Source of the DNA: Megamerina dolium
Lineage: Eukaryota > Arthropoda > Insecta > Diptera > Megamerinidae
DNA: 64,000 nucleotides
Direction: 5' to 3'
Assembly (NCBI GenBank): GCA_963854835.1
Contig: OY978525.1
Location: forward strand, 114,775,018 to 114,839,017
A program made the translations under genes and the position numbers. The notes under the pieces were generated by a model. The model did no database searches, was not told where the DNA came from, and saw only the letters and a program-made list of their open reading frames with translations. Of this stretch, positions 20,776 to 31,910 are shown piece by piece. Within the stretch, counting starts at the first letter, position 1. Each line of letters opens with the position of its first letter.

Positions 20776-23029
20776 TAAGGTAAATGGTGTTGGGGGAATA
20801 CTAAATATTATAAGAAATGTTAAGTGACTTGCTAATTAATTAATTAATATTAATATAACACTTTCGTAAGCTACAAGCGTATAACAATATATGTACATAT
20901 ATTTGCGTGTAATCAATAAAAAAAAAAACAAATCAAATTTGGCCATTTTTCCTTTCCCATATGTGAATCTTCCTATGAAAAATATAAAAGGAGCATAATT
21001 AATTATTAAATAATAATAATAATAATAATAATATCATTCTCAAACAACAAAGTTAGGCATTGTTTGGAGTTTTTCGTTATGTTTCATTATCTGCCAATCA
21101 ATTAATAATTCCGTCAATAAGTGGTAATTTACGTGGCGCCGCCTTAAAAAATTATCCTTATTAAGTTTTAACATTTTCCTTCAAAGTCGACTTTGTTCAA
21201 AAAATTATCTATTGACTATTTCAGAGACTATTAAAATAGTTTTTAATTCGCAATAAAAAAGTCTCTTAATTTGTTAATTATTTTGCGTATATGATGACTT
21301 AATAGTTGTTCGTTCTCATGCTTACGTCAGTGGGTGCGTAATTACAATATACAATTTTAAATTCTGATTCATAAAAAATGTGATAAAATGTAGTGGAAGT
21401 ATACGTAATATGTATGTACTGTATTATAACAAATTATACAATTTTTTTTTTTGGTAAAGAATATGATTACGAGAATTTGCGTAATTGCTAGAGTGTGTAG
21501 GTAGTACTTGCTTGGTATTGATTGGTTAAGTCTTCAAGTTGGCAATAACATGGGAGTGAAATGAATGTAAAAAAACTACATATAAGTGCTTACAAACGTT
21601 TGTACTATCGTTATATAACTTTTTGCTTGATTATCGATGCGTATCAAAATATTTAGCTGTTCTTATGAAGTGCCTACAAAGTGATATCTTTACCTCTTAG
21701 GGGAAGCCACCTACAAAATTGATGCTTTTAAAATGGAAATTCAGAATATTTATTTTTTTTTTTTAAGCCAGATTGTCAAACATTTGCTGCCATACAATTT
21801 AACTCAATTGAAAGTATATAAATAGTCTCTTGTACGTGATTATATGTACAGATTTGAGTATTATTAAGTAACACAAATTACTTTCCGATACCCTTTATGT
21901 CATTTAACTTCATTCAAGTGAAAAGAAAACCAACTCAATGTAAATACAATACAACTAAAGTTCTAATGATGAAATAACATATGTATGTACCCATATGCAT
22001 GTACAAATAACTCATAAATTTTCAGTTAATAATGAAAGAACAAAAAAAAAAAAAACATTGATAATAAAGATAAAGAAAGAATTGAATAGGAAATAATATA
22101 GAAACGTCACAAGTTAATAAGAAGTGTCAACGATAAATAAATATGTGCGTATGTATATAAAGAATAGCTACCTATGAGAGTATAACAGTTACTGCACAAT
22201 ACAATAACAGCTACGTATAGCAATACAAAACAATTTGTGCCTAAAGAAATGTTGGTATTGTCGCTGTACGAGTATCAGTTTATATATCTACATGTGTTGT
22301 GCATACTAAATTCTATACGTCAATACTTAAGTACATAAGGCACATACATATGTAGGTATGTGTGAGAATTTGTGTCGTCGATTGTAACTATTTAGAGATA
22401 TTGAAGAAGGTAAAAATGGGCAACATGAATGAATGGACGATGAAAAAATTTCAAATATAGCATATGGGTCATGTTGATTTAAATGTACCTTTTGATTTCA
22501 AAAAGACCATAGTGCATAGTGGTGCCTGAAGACATAATCACGCACACGTCGATCATCATAGGGTCTAACTCGATAGGCTAGGATATTTTTCTAAGATATC
22601 AGATTTGTATACTGGAATCGGCCGCTGACTAACTTTTTTTTTCACAGAAAGGGACACATTTATTCTTTCAAACAGGATCTATTGCTAACTGTCTATTTAT
22701 TCTGATTTTCATCTGAATTCTAAAAGAGCTCTGTGACAACATTATGGAAAAGTGATATAATAATAATTATACAGAAATTACTAGTGAAAGTATATTCCCA
22801 TTAGTCCTGTCTGTAGTGTTTCACTCCTTAAGCAAAATTATGAACGAAATCAAACACAAAAATAGTCATGATATAAACCAACAACGAAAGTGTATATTTA
22901 AAATAAAATGCAGAAATTTTCATAAAATCCAAAGCGAAAAAATTTTAAAATAAATAGATTAAAGTGTTGCATATCTTAATTGGCTTATAATAGCTGCAAT
23001 CAGTATCTACGGATTTTGGGTTCACTTAC
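20776..23029. other. AT-rich region between two LINE relics
   Basis: No gene seen. It holds an (AAT)n microsatellite (21010-21032) and A/T homopolymer runs. Confidence 0.35.
21010..21032. repeat. (AAT)n microsatellite
   Basis: Seven or more AAT units in uninterrupted order. Confidence 0.8.
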
Positions 23030-23670
23030 TTACTTACTTACTTATGTAGCCATTACAACCGAAAATCGATGCAGACCGAATCTAGCATGCTTAGCCAGCC
23101 GGCTCTTTCCTTTGCTAGTTGGCGTCAGTTAGAAATTCCAAGCGCTGACAATTTCTCCAGTACTTAATATTTTCACCGGAGGTTAGGTCGTTCTATTCTG
23201 CGTTCCGAATATAATACATTTTTAGCCTGAACGTGTTCTTGAATTCGCTTGATATGACCTAGGCAGCGTAGCCGCTGAATTTTAATGCATCTCACTGTAT
23301 CGGTGTCGGCATACAGCTCGTACAGCTCATGGTTGTACCTCGATACTCGCCACCAACGTAAATAGGTCCAAAATTCTTGCGTAAGACTTTTCTTTCGAAA
23401 ACTCCGAGCATTCTCTCATCTGAGGTGGAAATTGTCCAAGCTTCGACGCCATATGTAAGGATAGGCATGGGGAGAGACTTGTAGAGTGTGGCTTTCGTTT
23501 TTCAAGAGAAGGACGACTTCTCAATTGCATATTTTATCTAGCAAGAGTGTTCCTTCGCAATATCGCAAGGCTGACGTCATTACTGGTGTTAATGCTGGTT
23601 CCAAGATAAATTAAGTCCTTCATTACTTCAAAAGCGTAGTTATCAACAGTGATTTGCTGTCCAAGATGCT
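23030..23670 (-). mobile_element. LINE 3' relic with (GTAA)n tail, copy 2
   Basis: Same family as 20045-20775 on the opposite strand; the two tails face each other. The - strand starts with ITVDNYAFEVMKDLIYLGT and INTSNDVSLAI, then KKPHSTSLSP-type sequence (frameshifted RT tail), and ends in five TAAG units at 23028-23045. Many stops are present. Confidence 0.8.
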
Positions 23671-23689
23671 GGGACTATTTGTTTGTTGA

Positions 23690-24330
23690 TACTAGGTACT
23701 TTGTTTTGGAGTTTACTTAAAATTTTTTCAAAAAGAACTTCAATGTTTGGGTGCCAAAAGAATTGACGACATATTGAATTTCAAACTACAAATCCTGGCT
23801 CAAACGGAATGAAATCTATAAACTGCTTAAATTGACGATGACTGACGGCGACAAATGGGCCACATACGGCTATATTGTGAAGTGACTCAAAAGTTGGCCA
23901 AACCAGAACTAACAGCTAGAAAGGTTTTGCTGTACATTTAGTGGCACTGAAAAGGAATCATATACTATGAGCTGCTTCTGTATAGGCAAATACTAAATAT
24001 TGATCTCTAATGTCAACAATTGGACAATTTGAATGTAGCGATTAACTAGAATCGGCGGGGTGTTGTGTTTTATGGTTTTGTGGATATGGAAGTTTTGATG
24101 TATCGCTTTTATAGTCCGGGGCTGGCATTAAGCGATTACGAGAAGCGATTACGAGCTTCCTTAACGTTTCAAAACTTCCTTAGTGCAAAGAAATTGACAT
24201 CAAGAGAATATTGTGAAAATCTTATAGTCGAGTTTTTCGTCAATAGAAACTGAGGTTTTCATGTGAGAGCCCTTATGAAGTTGCCTTTCAAATGACAACA
24301 AATTATAAATCAAAAGGGTGCATATTTGAA
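23690..24330 (+). mobile_element. Degenerate mariner transposase relic
   Basis: Following the + strand across shifts gives LGVPKELT, then the TGDEKW-like DGDKWATY region (first catalytic Asp), SWPNQN, KGIIYYELLLYRQ, NIDL, QQLDNLN and NRRGVVF. These are in the order of mauritiana-type mariner transposase. The frame is broken by many stops. The third catalytic region is not clear. No inverted repeats were identified. Confidence 0.7.
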
Positions 24331-24854
24331 GCCAAATTGGCAACTTCAAACTATATTAAATAGAGTCTTGAAATAAACGTAAAAATAATGGATTTAGTTT
24401 TTTCCCCAATCCAATACTATTAATTACTCATGATTGTATTTTAGTCAATATTCGTCGCCAACATAAAAAAAGATTCGAAAAACTTGCAGAGAACTGTTAT
24501 TTCTTAAGTTCCAACAATATTATTTTAAGTCAAATCGTTTCAAAGTATCCTCTTCTCAGAGATTGGAAGTGTCAAATTGAAGATATGGAATGTGATACAA
24601 TATTTATTCTTTGAGAGTAGAATTGACTCTATTGTATATTGTCAGAGAGTGTTTTACAAAGAAAATACATCATCTTAGTGGTAACTAAGTGATTTATGCG
24701 TTGACCTTTTATACAAGAGTTTCCTTGTGCAAGCGCCAAAAAGACTTTTGAAAATCCCCACCAATCTTTCTTCTTTAAGTCTTTTAAATACGAGATAAAG
24801 AAATTGTTTGAAAAAAGTGAATTAAATTATTAAAAATAAGTAAGAGAATGAAAT
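24331..24854. other. Intergenic, no gene seen
   Basis: AT-rich spacer between a mariner relic and satellite-element copy 2. Confidence 0.3.
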
Positions 24855-26146
24855 AAAAAAATCTCCTTACAGTCGGCTGGGGCCGACCAAACTATACCCT
24901 GCATATGTAGATTTATATATAAAAAGTTTACTCGAATATCCAACTTTTCTTTTATTTCCACTTTTCGAGAAACAATTTTTGCATATACTACTAATTTACA
25001 TCCGAAATATGGTTGACTTTGACGAAGTGAAAGGATTTTAAGATAATTCCGAGGCTTAGTATGGGAGCTATATAAAAAGTGGGCGTGGCTTACCACTTTC
25101 TAGTAAATCCAATTAATTTTTCAATGTTAATCCACACCTTAAATTTGGTGTCCTACGTTGAATAGTTTCTAAGTTATGGTGGTTAACATTTTTGTTTAAT
25201 TTCCTCAACTTTGTATGCGAGCCCCAATAAGAAGTGGGCGTGGTACGCTGATTTTTCGCCAGATTATTTCCGACTACGATATTAATTTAAGTGGCAATTA
25301 TGGTTATTCTAGACAGAAGATTGCCGAAGTTACAGCTGTTTCAACATAAAATTTGTATGGGGGCTACGATTAACACAGGGCGTGGTGCGCCCATTTTCTG
25401 TGAGCCTAGTTGCTCGTACAATACTAATCCACACCTTAAATCTCGTTATTCTACGCTGAATAGTTTGCAAGTTATAACCGGTAACATTTTTTTTAATTTC
25501 CGCAACTTTGTATGGGAGACCCAAAAAGGAGTGGGCGTGGCACATTTATTTTCTGCCATATTATTTCTGACTGCCGTGTTAATCTAAGTGTCAATTATGG
25601 TTATTCTAGACAGAAGATTGTAGAAGTTACAGCAGTTTTAATTTAAAAGAAGTACAGACACTTTGTATGGGAGCTACGCTAGAAAGTAGGCGTGGCTCAC
25701 CCACTTTTGGCGAGGTTATATAGTAGTATAATATAACTCTATGTGCAAAATATTGTTGTCCCAAGTGGTATATTATGTGAGTTATAGCAAGTTAAAGATT
25801 TTGAAAATTTTGAGGTTAGTCGCTTTGAATGCTTGGTGTGGGCGTGGTTATTGACCGATCATGCCCAATATCAATCCCCTCCGTACCCTTGGATCATAGA
25901 TTACTTATGCCAAATTTCATCGAAATAGCTCAATATTTACTCAAGTTATCGTGCGAACCAGCCAGGTGACAGACAGACGGACGGACGGACGGACGGACGG
26001 ACGGACATCGTTAAATCGAAAATTTAATCGACGCTGACCACGAATATATATCCATGTCTATATCTCCGGAGATTCCTTCAAGTGGACACAAACATCTGAC
26101 CGAAATGAATATACCATGCATATTGCATTATGCAGGGTATAAAAAT
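24855..26146 (-). mobile_element. Satellite-carrying dispersed element, copy 2
   Basis: The shortest copy, 1292 bp, in reverse orientation. From the left: AAAAAAATCTCC, the hairpin GTCGGCTGGGGCCGAC, CTATACCCTGCATATG, a reduced tandem array (about two units, 25220-25620), the unique segment, the (GGAC)n block near 25973-26007, and TGCATTATGCAGGGTATAAAAAT. It matches copy 1 closely across all parts except the number of tandem units. AAATAAAA occurs at both outer edges and could be a target duplication, but the flanks are too simple to be sure. Confidence 0.85.
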
Positions 26147-28389
26147 AAAACTTTGGAAATTGCTTTTAGTTTAAGCTAGACTTTTTTGCACACACAAAAA
26201 CACAAAACATTTCATAACGGTCAAACAAGGAAGCATGGAAATTTGAAATTGATACCAGTTCATATTTAAGGCCCCAGCAACCACAAAATGTCATCAAATA
26301 ATTTCTAGCCCCACCCAAATTAATTTGGTGATGAAAGTGTTAAGTAAATTCATAATTATTGAGACAGTGAGACAGCAAAAAAAAAAAAAAAAAAGCAACA
26401 TCAAAAACATTCTTTGAAAAAATTTCTGAAAGAGAGAAGTTTCAATGATTTTGCCATCTCTTCCTTTTGTTTGATTATAATTTGGAAACTAAAACTAGTG
26501 CGACTACATATATTGTATGTCTATGTGTATGTGTGTGTGTATTATGTATTTATATGGAATGTTCATTTATTGGTTAACATCGTTAACTTTGTCTTGAACA
26601 ACATCTTTCTCGTGTATACAACCCACGTTCATTGGCAATGTCAACATAATTGTTGTAGTTGTACTTGTTGTTATTGTTGTTGATATTTTTGCCATTGCTA
26701 ATTCTTGAGTCTTTCTTCTACAACATATTATTTAAATATAAAATAAAAAAAAAAATGCAGACTTGGTAAATAAAAAAATTGTACCCACAGCAACAAAACT
26801 CCAAGATGTAAAACACCAACACTACTATATTTTTAGCTGGTGAGAAATGTCACACGAGCTAAAATTTTATCATTAGTCATGTACACATGGTAGACATCAA
26901 ATAACAGTACCTACACTTACCAACAATAGGTAACGTCTTTAACAACGTTTAACAATTTTTTTTTTATATTCATAAAAAAAATATAATATAGAAAAAACAA
27001 TGTATGCACATGAAAATTAAGTACCACCCATTTAGTGTTAGCTTGTCTTCATATGATGCATACATGATGAAGTAAATATATTGCTGATACAATGGTTGTT
27101 TGCTGTTGTTGTGGCTTATTTCTAATTAATTATTCGGTTTTTTGTTACCAAATATTTTGGCATTATTTATTTTTATTAAAAAATAATTTTTTTTTTAGTA
27201 TATCTTTTATTTGAATTTTGCTTATAGTCAACAGTTGTTGCAATGCGTCAATTTGTTTAATTCTTTATCCGTAATAACTCAAGGTATTCTACAATATCTA
27301 CATAAATATGTAGATACCACCTACAAGTAAATGCTTTAAATATTATTAATAATATGTAAAAACAATATATATATATATATATATTGAGATCATATAAATA
27401 ACAAATAAATCTGCTTGAAAGTTGTCATACGTCTGTGAGAGCAAGAAAATTGATCAACAATATTGAGTCTCATATTGTATCCGAGTGGAATTCTCAATTG
27501 AGTCAATGAGATGATTACTAAGAAAACTCAAAAGCTTGTATACTTGCTTGTAGTGTATACTGTTGCAAATGCTAATACAACAGTACCACCAATACAAATA
27601 CTTTATACTACTTATGATCTAATATGCTCTTACTCATATCGTTTATTTGAATTTTTATTTCTTACTTGACTAGTATGAGTTTTGGGATTATTATATTTAT
27701 GTATCATTGCTTGCTTGTATTAGTTAATTTAATGATTTATAATATATATTTACAAATATACATACATTGATGTATATGTTGGACATACATATTGGCACTA
27801 CTATGTATGTATATGTATATTTATATGAAAAAATATATATATATATATGTATCTATTCAAAGAGTCAACTTAAAACTGGTTATCTATTTGAACAAACTGT
27901 TTGCTTATTTGCTGACAACTTTTGCTAAGTATTGCAAAAATAAGTACGAGAGAATATCTAATGAGAAATATTCAGTTGTATTGGTGTAAGAGAGAAAAAT
28001 TCGGAGAAAAAACAATATGACGTCGATATATTTATACACTTACTTACCCAGGTATATTTTTATTATCGTAAATATTCTCAGTTCTAAGTTAAAATTTGTA
28101 TTTTAAGAACTAATGTATTGGTAGAAATAATGCCATTGGCCTCAGGCATAACTTAGGCCAATGGACTTCAAATAAATTGTAATTTCAAACATATTTTAAC
28201 TTGCTTCGTTTCGCTACCAAACTATAACAATTTGATTCAGAGGCATCTAAGAGGCATCTGATACCAAAATACAAAACTACAATTGCACAAGTATATAGAA
28301 AAAAGATATAATCTCATATTACTTTATTGATGTCTTATCGGACAGGTAAACTGAATTATAGAATTTGTAGGAAAATAGTATGAAAAAAT
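26147..28389. other. AT-rich intergenic region
   Basis: No coding exon seen. It contains poly(A) at about 26377-26394, T-rich and (TTG)-rich stretches near 26650 and an (AT)n run at 27364-27384. Confidence 0.35.
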
Positions 28390-29560
28390 TGGACCCCTAG
28401 GTGACACTTATAAGTGACTGCAATCAATCAAAAGAGAGTGTGATGTTGGAGCAAGGAGAAAATCCTTGTTTATCAAGTGGAACACGTGAAATCCGACTGA
28501 AGGATATGAGCCCTACGTGGCTGATACCTCTTAGGGGCAATCACAAGTGTGTTACGGGCACTGCAATCATAGGAGGTGTTATGTACCCAAGCCCGTCTAC
28601 GACACTAGAATCTCCTTTACCTTTTTAATGAAAGTTAGAATTGCTCTTGTCGAATTTTTGATGATTGAAGCTGGTGTTGGGAAGGTTAAGTTAGATTAGG
28701 TTATGTGGCTGCCCTCTCTCTGAGAGGACACATTTAGCCCGGAAAGGCCAATTGTGATACTACTGAGCTTCTCTTCCAATACTGTTGTGCGTATTAAATT
28801 TGGACAGCATTAGAAGGGACCTAATAAATATGTATATATATATTAGCCAGTTCCGAACGGCAGAACTCTTCTGACATCACTTTAACTTAGTTTTGTCACA
28901 GAGCTCTTTTAAGATGCATTTTTAACAAATTGTTACTGCCGGAAAAATTACCAATTCCTGGCGGCAGGTGGGTACCGTTCGAAAGAAAAATCTTTTCGAT
29001 ATAAAATTTTCTTATGCTTCAGCCGGGGATTGAACCCACGATCTACAGATCAGAAGGACAACGCATGAACCATTGAGCTACAGCGCCCACTGTGTTGGTG
29101 TTGGGAAACTCAATTGAAAGTGTTTGAGACAAAGCCTTGCCAAGGCTGGGTATTCACCAAAGTTGTGAATCGATATTTTATCCTCATCCTCCAGATAGAG
29201 TCCACACTCTGTGTCAGAGGATACTCCCATTTTGTGGAGGTTGTACTTTAACCAGTTATGTTCTGAAAGATAGCCGATTACGAAGCGTTGGTTTGTTCTA
29301 CTAAGACTAATTCTGTCAAAAGCTGTATCCAAAGCTAATAAGGGTTTTTGCTTGGAGGATATCTGTCGAATTTCTCCATTGTATTTGGTATTATACCGTA
29401 GAAAGATTCTGGGCCTGTCAGTGGAGAAGACGAGCAAGCTGTCGTTGGTTTATTTTCCACACTTTATTGCCCACAATTCTGTTGTGCCCTGGCACCCAAC
29501 ATAATGTGACCTTAGTTTGCATAGAAAGTTTTTGTATAAGGATAAGGAAGCATTCGGTGA
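28390..29560 (-). mobile_element. LINE 3' part with RNase H domain, split by a SINE
   Basis: On the - strand an RNase H end is visible: VTLCWVPGHNRIVGN (about 29530-29470) with the His and Gly-Asn of the family motif. A frameshift follows, then LALDTAFDRISLSRTNQRFVIGYLSEH, LHKMGVSSDTECGLYLEDED and PALARLCLKHFQLSFPTP (29437-29108). The sequence then continues past the SINE with SIIKNSTRAILTFIKKVKE (28671-28620) and a 3' UTR. This order is typical of R1/I-type LINEs, which carry RNase H and a C-terminal CCHC-like region; the CCHC Cys are partly lost. It is inactive. Confidence 0.75.
28684..29095 (-). mobile_element. 412-bp tRNA-derived SINE
   Basis: The - strand head GGGCGCTGTAGCTCAATGG holds an A box (29082-29070), and GGGTTCAATCC is a B box (29037-29027): an internal RNA polymerase III promoter. 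A tRNA-unrelated body follows. The 3' end has CCTCTCAGAGAGAGGGCAGCC then TAACCTAATCTAACTTAACC, a CTAACC-type tail resembling the 3' ends of some fly LINEs. TGGTGTTGGGAA flanks it exactly on both sides (28672-28683 and 29096-29107), a perfect 12-bp target duplication. It sits inside a LINE relic. A fragment of the same family is at 58805-58838. Confidence 0.85.
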
Positions 29561-30014
29561 CTAAGTGGCTTATTGGATTCACATTTTTATTTTTGTAAAT
29601 ATTTTTTTTTCGAATATATTGTATCAATAAATATTTTCTTATACGGCATATATCAAAAATATACTTCTTTCAATTCTTTTGGAAGAATTGGAATTTTCAT
29701 TTAATTTTTTCAAAATACATTTTTAGTGTTAATTAATTTAATAAAATATAATTTTCAAAGGAAATTACAAAAAAAAAATGTTCATTCATAATTTTTTTAG
29801 TTTTTTCTTATTTTTCTAAAGTATTTTTGAACAATTTTCAAAATTGAATATTAAGAAATTTCTAGCAAACTTCTTTGCTAGCGCCAATTGTATGTTGTAA
29901 GGATTATTTGGTTTTTCTCTGTTTCGATGTCGACTGGTTGGGTCCGAATGAAACCCAGTATTTGTTGAAGCAATTGGTCGGAATTGATCGGGAAGTGGGT
30001 ACGTAAAATAAATA
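29561..30014. other. Spacer between LINE relics
   Basis: AT-rich; the right part (29870-30014) is probably the 3' UTR of the Jockey-type relic that follows on the - strand. No gene seen. Confidence 0.35.
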
Positions 30015-30775
30015 TGATTGCTGTTGTTGTTGTTGTTGTTGTTGTTGTTGTAACAGACAACGATTTCGAAATCAACAATATATATGTAAGTTAGTTAATT
30101 GAGTTGTTGTTGTTCACATCGACCAGCTCCATGAAGATGGAAGCCTCCAGGGGGTGCAGAGAAGACCTTCTGGGGCAGGCGAAAATATGACGGGTGTCGT
30201 GCGGGCTCTGTTGGCACTGCGGGCATCGGTCTGGAATTGTACCAGCCAGCCGGTGCATGTAGCAGTTCAGATAGACGCTCCATCCAGACGTTAGCTGCGA
30301 CAAAGTTGCACGAGCGGATCTAGGGAGTTGTTGTTAGCAATCTGCAATTGACGGTGGGCGACCTCTCAGCAGCTCCACCGCTCGTTGATGCAGTGAATTC
30401 AGAGCCGTCCTATGCGTACTAGAGCTCAAATCATCGAGTAGGTGACTCATATGCCCATCAAATGAGCGTAGGCTACCACGGAAGTTACGCGGGGAGGGGA
30501 AAGCTGTAGTTCGAAAGGATATCGCTGAGCAGGGTAGCCAAGTTGACCGTTTCAAATGCCTTGGATAGGTCGAGAGCCACCAGAACCGTGCGCTCGCAAG
30601 GGCGTTCCTGATTCAGATCACGCTTAATGTGTGAGGCAATTTCGGCCAGTGCCGTAGTTGTGCTGCTACGTTTGCGGAAGGCGTGTTGGTTATTGGCAAG
30701 CTTGAGATGTTGTGTGAGCTCCGGTAGCAAGAGAGACTCCATGATTTTGGCAACCGGAGAAAGCCATGATATGGG
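30015..30775 (-). mobile_element. Jockey-type LINE relic with internal deletion
   Basis: The - strand gives an RT fragment at 30742-30485: ESLLLPELTQHLKLANNQHAF, STTTALAEIASHI, and ERTVLVALDLSKAFETVN with the palm Asp. It then skips the FADD region, resuming at 30555-30334 with STHRTALNSLHQRAVELL. The Zn-knuckle end, at 30303-30120, reads SQLTSGWSVYLNCYMHRLAG, DRCPQCQQSPHDTRHIFACP. (GTT)n at 30021-30050 follows the stop. Frames change at least twice, so it is inactive. Confidence 0.8.
30021..30050. repeat. (GTT)n microsatellite
   Basis: About ten GTT units just 3' of the Jockey-type relic; on the - strand they read AAC. Confidence 0.85.
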
Positions 30776-31875
30776 ATGGTAAGATCTCCCAGTGCTTCAA
30801 TGGTTTTCCATAATTTTTAAAAACATACATATATAAAAAATTCCAACAACATTTTGATGCAGTTAGGCATTAAAACCATATAAAACCATGGAAAATCGAG
30901 AGTTGTAAATCAATATTGACTTAACAACAGTCCAAATTCACAATGAAGATTAAAAAAAATTTTCTTTTTAGCTTTGCGATTTTATATAATTAGCATTCTT
31001 AAAAATATATTCTATATGTCTGAATTCCACAACGTCCATAAATAAGTACATATTTTGAATCTTTTCATACCAAACATATAGCCCGTCATTATCTTTATTT
31101 TCTTATGTTTTCTTGAGCGAAAGGCATACGACCATCATATATGAATTGATGTTACAATCATTGTATATTCTTATTTTATACAATTACTAATCTACACATA
31201 CACACACTGACACTCACACGCATATATTTTACCAATATAATCTAAAGCAGTTGAAATGATGAATGCGTGAACAAATGAAATCATAAAATCTGCAAGAGTG
31301 CAAAAAAAGTCGAAATAAAAATCACACCAAAGCACTTTATATACACCTATATACATATATACATATGTGAATATACAAATTGAGCTTCTCATTATATAAA
31401 AAAAAGACAACAAAGTCATCAAATAAGTAGAAGTCAACACCTTTAATGTTGACGAGACGAGAGCATAGTGAGTGAATGAGTGAATTAGTGAGTAAATGAG
31501 TATATTGTTGTTCATCTTTTTTTTTATACATTCACATATATTCTTGTACACTCATATACTAGATATATTTAACATTGCAAATTCTCAGCAACTTGGTAAG
31601 ACCGGTTCATTTAAAATTAACAAAGCAAAGCAGCACGTCTTTTGTTTATGTGAGCTTGTATGTATGAGTTGTAAGCCATCATTAATATATTTACAAATAC
31701 ATACATACATATGTACACCTTCTCTAGACATCAGCTGTTGTTGCTGTTAAGCACTAAGACGTTTGAGTGTGTGTGTGTGCATTGGTTGTGGTTGTTGAAT
31801 TTGTTGTTGTTGTTGTTGTTGTTGTTCCTTTGTATTCTTCTCTTTTGTGGTGTGTTTCTTTTGACTTTTTGACTT
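30776..31875. other. AT-rich intergenic region
   Basis: No coding exon is recognised. Overlapping open frames at 31192-31551 are Phe/Tyr/Ile-rich and lack any domain. A (TTG)n run lies at 31801-31826. Confidence 0.35.
31801..31826. repeat. (TTG)n microsatellite
   Basis: Eight or more TTG units, about 50 bp before the candidate initiator at 31876. Confidence 0.85.
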
Positions 31876-31910
31876 TCAGTTAGCGGCTTTCAACTCAACA
31901 ACTTAGTCTT
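31876..31910 (+). promoter_or_regulatory. Candidate Inr/DPE core promoter
   Basis: TCAGTT (31876-31881) fits the fly initiator with the A at 31878 as +1. AGTCTT at +28 to +33 (31905-31910) matches five of six positions of the DPE consensus RGWYVT. The following 120 bases are markedly less AT-rich than their surroundings and look like a fly 5' leader. No TATA box lies at -30. Chance matches to such short motifs are common, so this is tentative. Confidence 0.25.

Noticed and set aside
28401..28628. 75-codon open frame on the + strand (MTLISDCNQSKESV...)
   Set aside because: It lies antisense to the 3' end of the RNase H LINE relic and has no domain of its own.
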